From an uncultured Flavobacteriales bacterium (lineage in GTDB: Bacteria > Bacteroidota > Bacteroidia > Flavobacteriales > Crocinitomicaceae), in contig CAMLRS010000001.1 in assembly GCA_946482515.1 (NCBI GenBank), forward strand, positions 310,001-374,000: a DNA stretch of 64,000 nt, written 5' to 3'. The number at the start of each line of letters is the position of its first letter. Positions within the stretch are counted from its first letter, which is position 1. Both the position numbers and the translations under genes were made by a program. Below, piece by piece: positions 61,004 to 64,000 of the stretch. The notes under the pieces were generated by a model. It did not search any database. It had not been told where the DNA came from and saw only the letters and a list, made by a program, of their open reading frames with translations.

Positions 61004-62926
61004 ATGAAAGAAACCTCCTTCATAGAACAAAACAAAGAGAAATGGAAACGTTTCCAGGAGCTGGCTGCACGCAAAGAGGGAAATCCGGAAGAGATCGCCG
61101 ATCTGTATTCGGATATTACCGATGACCTCAGCTACGCTCAAACGTTCTATAATCGACGTACCGTCCGGGTTTACCTGAATCAGATCGCGCAGGGCATCCA
61201 CAACCTGGTACACAAGGAACGGAACGAATCTTTCAAGAAATTTCTCACCGTCTGGCGCGTTTCCCTGCCGATCGAGATTTACCGCTCGCGGAAACACCTC
61301 CTGTTTGCTTTGTGCGTTTTCGTGTTCTGGGCCATACTTGGCGCCGTTACCACCCATTTCAATCCCGATTTCCCGCGAGTAATCATGGGCGACCACTATG
61401 TAGACATGACGATCGAGAACATTGCCAAGGGAAATCCGCTGCAGGTCTACGAAGACGACAACCAGCTGAGCATGTTCCTCGACATCAGTCTCAACAACAT
61501 CAAAGTTGCGTTCTATTCGTTCATTTTCGGGGTGTTTTTCACCATTGGTACGCACATCATCATTTTCAAGAATGGCGTGATGCTGGGTGCATTCCAGTAT
61601 TTCTTCCACCTGAAAGGCGTATTACTCACCTCTTTTCTCGGGATCTGGATCCACGGTGCTTTTGAGATCAGCGCGCTGGTAATTGCCGGTGGAGCTGGGA
61701 TTACACTCGGCAACGGCTGGCTGTTCCCGGGCTCATACACGCGCTTGCAAAGCTTGCAGCTTTCGGCCCGCCGCGGACTGAAGATCATGATGAGTATGGT
61801 GCCGTTCCTGTTTGTGGCCGGCTTCCTGGAAAGCTATGTGACGCACAATTACCAGCTCCTGCCCGAATGGTCGAAATGGACACTCATCCTGCTGAGCTTC
61901 TCCATCATCATTTTTTACTACGTCATTTATCCGATGTATGTGGCCCGCAAATACCCGGAGCTCGTACACGAAAAACACGTTCCCGAATACCAGTACCAGG
62001 ACCGCTTCAACCTGAGCCGCCTGCGCACATTCGGACAGATGTTTGCCGACACATTCGCTTTTTACCGCGTGCACATCGGGAAAATCCTGAAAATAAATGC
62101 CGTTTTCTCCCTGCCGCTTGTCGCTATTATGGTCGCATTGCAGGATATGGCCCATTACAACGATCTGACGCATCAGCATTGGTTCGACTGGACGGGACAG
62201 TTATCCATCATGATGGGCTTCGGCTTTGAAAACGGACAGGACTGGCTGGTATTGCTCGGCTGGACCGTCGTGTTCAGCATCCTGTGTATTTCCGTTTTCT
62301 ATTGCTTCAAAAACCAGGAAAAAGAACTGGACTGGAAAGCATTCGTTCGTTTTCTCGGAGGAAAGATCACCGGCGTGTGGCTGTGCAGTGTTATCCTGTA
62401 TGCCATGATTCTGTTGGTTCCGTGGTACTGGATGTTCCTCGTATTGTTCGTGGCGCCGCTGTTCTGGCTCAATGGCGCGGCCTTCGCTCTGGGCGATGGT
62501 TCCATTGGCGAGCGGATCAGCAACGGCTTTTCCTACAGTGCCCGCGCCTATGGAAATGTCCTGCTATCCATCATCGTATTGTCGCTCATTACCTTCCTGT
62601 TCTCGCAGCCGATCGCATTTGTGGGCAGTATCCACGACGGTCGCTTCCTCCAGGATCCGGTTTTACCCGATCTGCTGGATTTATTTGCCGGTTTTGTACG
62701 CGATATTTCCCGCAATTTCATGGAAGACTTCATGGTTCCGGCGTCTATCACGCGCCAGGTCGTGTATGTGCTGTTCCTCTTCCTCATGCTGCCTTTCTTC
62801 ATGATCATGATGGGCTTCATCTATAGCGATGTGAACGAGAAAAACAGCGCTAAAGGCCTTAAAGCCGAATTCAACAACTTTGGAAAGCGCAAGCGTCACC
62901 AGGAAACTGCGGCCGATTTTGATTAA
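61004..62926 (+). CDS. SpoIIM family membrane protein with extra C-terminal membrane domain
   Basis: 640 aa. N-terminal soluble part (about 1-95; MKETSFIEQNKEKWKRFQEL, then YAQTFYNRRTVRVYLNQIAQ) leads to the SpoIIM membrane domain (about 100-330): ALCVFVFWAILGAV, NIKVAFYSFIFGVFFTIGT, LGAFQYFFHLKG, LGIWIHGAFEISALVIAGGAGITLG. A second block of six or seven TM helices (about 370-620) is joined to it; the Bacteroidota version is commonly a fusion of this type. SpoIIM proteins with DUF4129, DUF4350, MoxR and DUF58 genes form a conserved envelope-associated cluster with unknown role. The ATG at 61004 follows a -7 box. Confidence 0.85.
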   Translation: MKETSFIEQNKEKWKRFQELAARKEGNPEEIADLYSDITDDLSYAQTFYNRRTVRVYLNQIAQGIHNLVHKERNESFKKFLTVWRVSLPIEIYRSRKHLLFALCVFVFWAILGAVTTHFNPDFPRVIMGDHYVDMTIENIAKGNPLQVYEDDNQLSMFLDISLNNIKVAFYSFIFGVFFTIGTHIIIFKNGVMLGAFQYFFHLKGVLLTSFLGIWIHGAFEISALVIAGGAGITLGNGWLFPGSYTRLQSLQLSARRGLKIMMSMVPFLFVAGFLESYVTHNYQLLPEWSKWTLILLSFSIIIFYYVIYPMYVARKYPELVHEKHVPEYQYQDRFNLSRLRTFGQMFADTFAFYRVHIGKILKINAVFSLPLVAIMVALQDMAHYNDLTHQHWFDWTGQLSIMMGFGFENGQDWLVLLGWTVVFSILCISVFYCFKNQEKELDWKAFVRFLGGKITGVWLCSVILYAMILLVPWYWMFLVLFVAPLFWLNGAAFALGDGSIGERISNGFSYSARAYGNVLLSIIVLSLITFLFSQPIAFVGSIHDGRFLQDPVLPDLLDLFAGFVRDISRNFMEDFMVPASITRQVVYVLFLFLMLPFFMIMMGFIYSDVNEKNSAKGLKAEFNNFGKRKRHQETAADFD

Positions 62927-63797
62927 ACACCTGTTTCATATCGCCCTGTTCCTGCTTCCGTTCATCAGTACGGGACAGGATGCGCACGGTAAAAAACTGG
63001 AAAAGACGTGGAAGAAAATCCACGATACACACGGTTTCCGTCCGGCGAAAGAATACAAAGGCCCGAAATCGGATTACTACGTCGACCCGAGCTCGATCAA
63101 CGAATCGCAGCCGGTTACGGTCGGACAGGGAAGCTCTACCACAACACCTTACCGCGGATTGCCTTATACATCGCGGCAAATTCAGCAAGGACGTCGTACA
63201 CCGACAAACCCGGGCGGCGGAGCTGGTGGCAGCGGAACAATTCAACGCGACCCGTCCATTTCACCGCCGGAACCGATCGATTTCCCGGATGTAGATGCAC
63301 CTGACGTTGACGCGCCGGATATCGACGGACCGGATATGTCGGGCGAATTCTGGAAATATTTCCTGATCATTCTCTTATTGATCCTGCTGGCGATCATCGT
63401 TTATTACGTGATTCGGAACAGGCAGCCGCGACCATCCAATATTCCGTTTGAGCCGCTTGAAGAAAACCTCAATCCGGCATCTATTCCGAAAACAGAGCTC
63501 GAATTGCGTCTCGAAGAAGCCATGGGCCGCGAAGATTACCGCGAGTGCGTGCGGATTTACTTCCTGTTTGCCATGAAAGAGCTGATCGAAAAGCGCTGGA
63601 TCTTCTGGAAGAAAGAAAAAACGAATATCCATTACATCATCGAAATGCAGGGTCGTCCTACGGCACACGATTTCGGGAAAGTGGTCGGGATATACGAATT
63701 GGTATGGTACGGCGATTACCACATCGACCGCAACGCTTATTTCAGCATGCAGCCAACACTGGATGCGTATTACAAACAACTGGAGCAGCATAAATGA
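62919..63797 (+). CDS. DUF4129-like membrane protein
   Basis: 292 aa if it starts at the TTG at 62919, which gives a compact signal peptide (MIKHLFHIALFLLPFISTGQ) and overlaps the SpoIIM stop by 8 nt. There is no in-frame ATG before the C-terminal part; another TTG at 62880 is possible. A Gly/Pro-rich spacer with an Asp-Pro repeat (VDAPDVDAPDIDGPDM) lies at about 122-137, a TM helix at about 146-165, and the cytoplasmic domain (ELELRLEEAMGREDYRECVRIYFLFAMKELIEKRWIFWKKEKTNIHYIIEM) has the layout of DUF4129, which closes many such clusters. Its partner SpoIIM and DUF4350 neighbours support the call. Confidence 0.75.
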   Translation: MIKHLFHIALFLLPFISTGQDAHGKKLEKTWKKIHDTHGFRPAKEYKGPKSDYYVDPSSINESQPVTVGQGSSTTTPYRGLPYTSRQIQQGRRTPTNPGGGAGGSGTIQRDPSISPPEPIDFPDVDAPDVDAPDIDGPDMSGEFWKYFLIILLLILLAIIVYYVIRNRQPRPSNIPFEPLEENLNPASIPKTELELRLEEAMGREDYRECVRIYFLFAMKELIEKRWIFWKKEKTNIHYIIEMQGRPTAHDFGKVVGIYELVWYGDYHIDRNAYFSMQPTLDAYYKQLEQHK

Positions 63798-64000
63798 ACC
63801 GGAAGATCCTCATAGGAATTGTGAGTGTTGCTGCTTTGGTAGCGATCCTGTTGTGGGTGTTCGACAGTCCGGCTGGCTCCGGCTCGGGTAAACCGATGAT
63901 TCTTTCTGCCAACTGGGATCCCGAATACCAGCTGGAATCTTCCGACCCACGCGGATTGGGCTTCTTCAACGAATTGGTCGATGCTCATGTCGATGACAGC
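63794..64000 (+). CDS. DUF4350-like protein, 5' part (3' end outside window)
   Basis: 69 residues visible, cut by the window end. TM anchor ILIGIVSVAALVAILLWVF, then SANWDPEYQLESSDPRGLGFFNELVDAH, which matches the start of DUF4350 proteins (WDPxYxLxSxxPxGLxxF). The ATG overlaps the previous stop (ATGA). Genes for a MoxR ATPase and a DUF58 protein are expected next. Confidence 0.75.
   Translation, partial: MNRKILIGIVSVAALVAILLWVFDSPAGSGSGKPMILSANWDPEYQLESSDPRGLGFFNELVDAHVDDS

Overview
The window reads as chromosomal DNA of a Bacteroidota bacterium, probably Flavobacteriales or a close relative. The evidence is alternative complex III genes, a type IX secretion C-terminal sorting domain, surE-lpxB and yceD-rpmF-plsX-fabH-accB-accC clusters, signal peptides ending in ..AQ, and promoters with the Bacteroidota -7 box TAnnTTTG. 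No rRNA, tRNA, insertion sequence, prophage or CRISPR array was seen. By eye the G+C is near 50 percent, lower in the toxin-like region.

Layout. 1-3546 (minus): actB (3' end outside the window) and actA of alternative complex III. 3876-9394: SPOR protein, HI0933-like flavoprotein, purT, a VTC/DUF4956 polyphosphate-type pair, a small outer membrane protein. 9476-16785: giant AsmA-like protein, VOC protein, ChaN-like lipase/heme-family protein, LTA-synthase-type sulfatase coupled to a lipid kinase. 16946-22421: FtsB/DivIC, SpoIID-like, surE-membrane protein-lpxB operon, and a beta-propeller protein. 22595-25992: lipoprotein and polA. 26133-43470: accessory island of two tandem, paralogous RHS/YD-repeat giants (2658 and 2664 aa), each followed by a small secreted protein and a related terminator. 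43576-47511: large T9SS-secreted choice-of-anchor I protein. 47837-50349: leucyl aminopeptidase and pdxA. 50494-55193: yceD-rpmF-plsX-fabH-accB-accC fatty-acid start-up cluster. 55276-58971: SpoIIE-type phosphatase, CE2-like esterase, msrB. 59365-64000: ECF sigma factor with a membrane partner, then SpoIIM, DUF4129-like and DUF4350-like genes (the last cut by the window end).

The most notable system is the tandem RHS pair. The two proteins are very similar until the PxxxxDPxG end of the RHS core, then switch to unrelated tails. The second tail has the Cys and His layout of a CHAP/NlpC-P60 peptidoglycan amidase, the first a coiled coil plus an unknown domain. Each is followed within 8-9 nt by a different small gene with its own Sec signal peptide. 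This is the layout of polymorphic toxins with periplasmic immunity proteins, but the giants carry Sec signals and no PAAR or T9SS domain, so their route to a target is unclear.

A second theme is translation initiation: at least six genes have a TAnnTTTG box only 3-5 nt before the start codon, which predicts leaderless mRNAs. A third is the presence of several families of short intergenic repeats that create false N-terminal extensions if start codons are chosen by ORF length.
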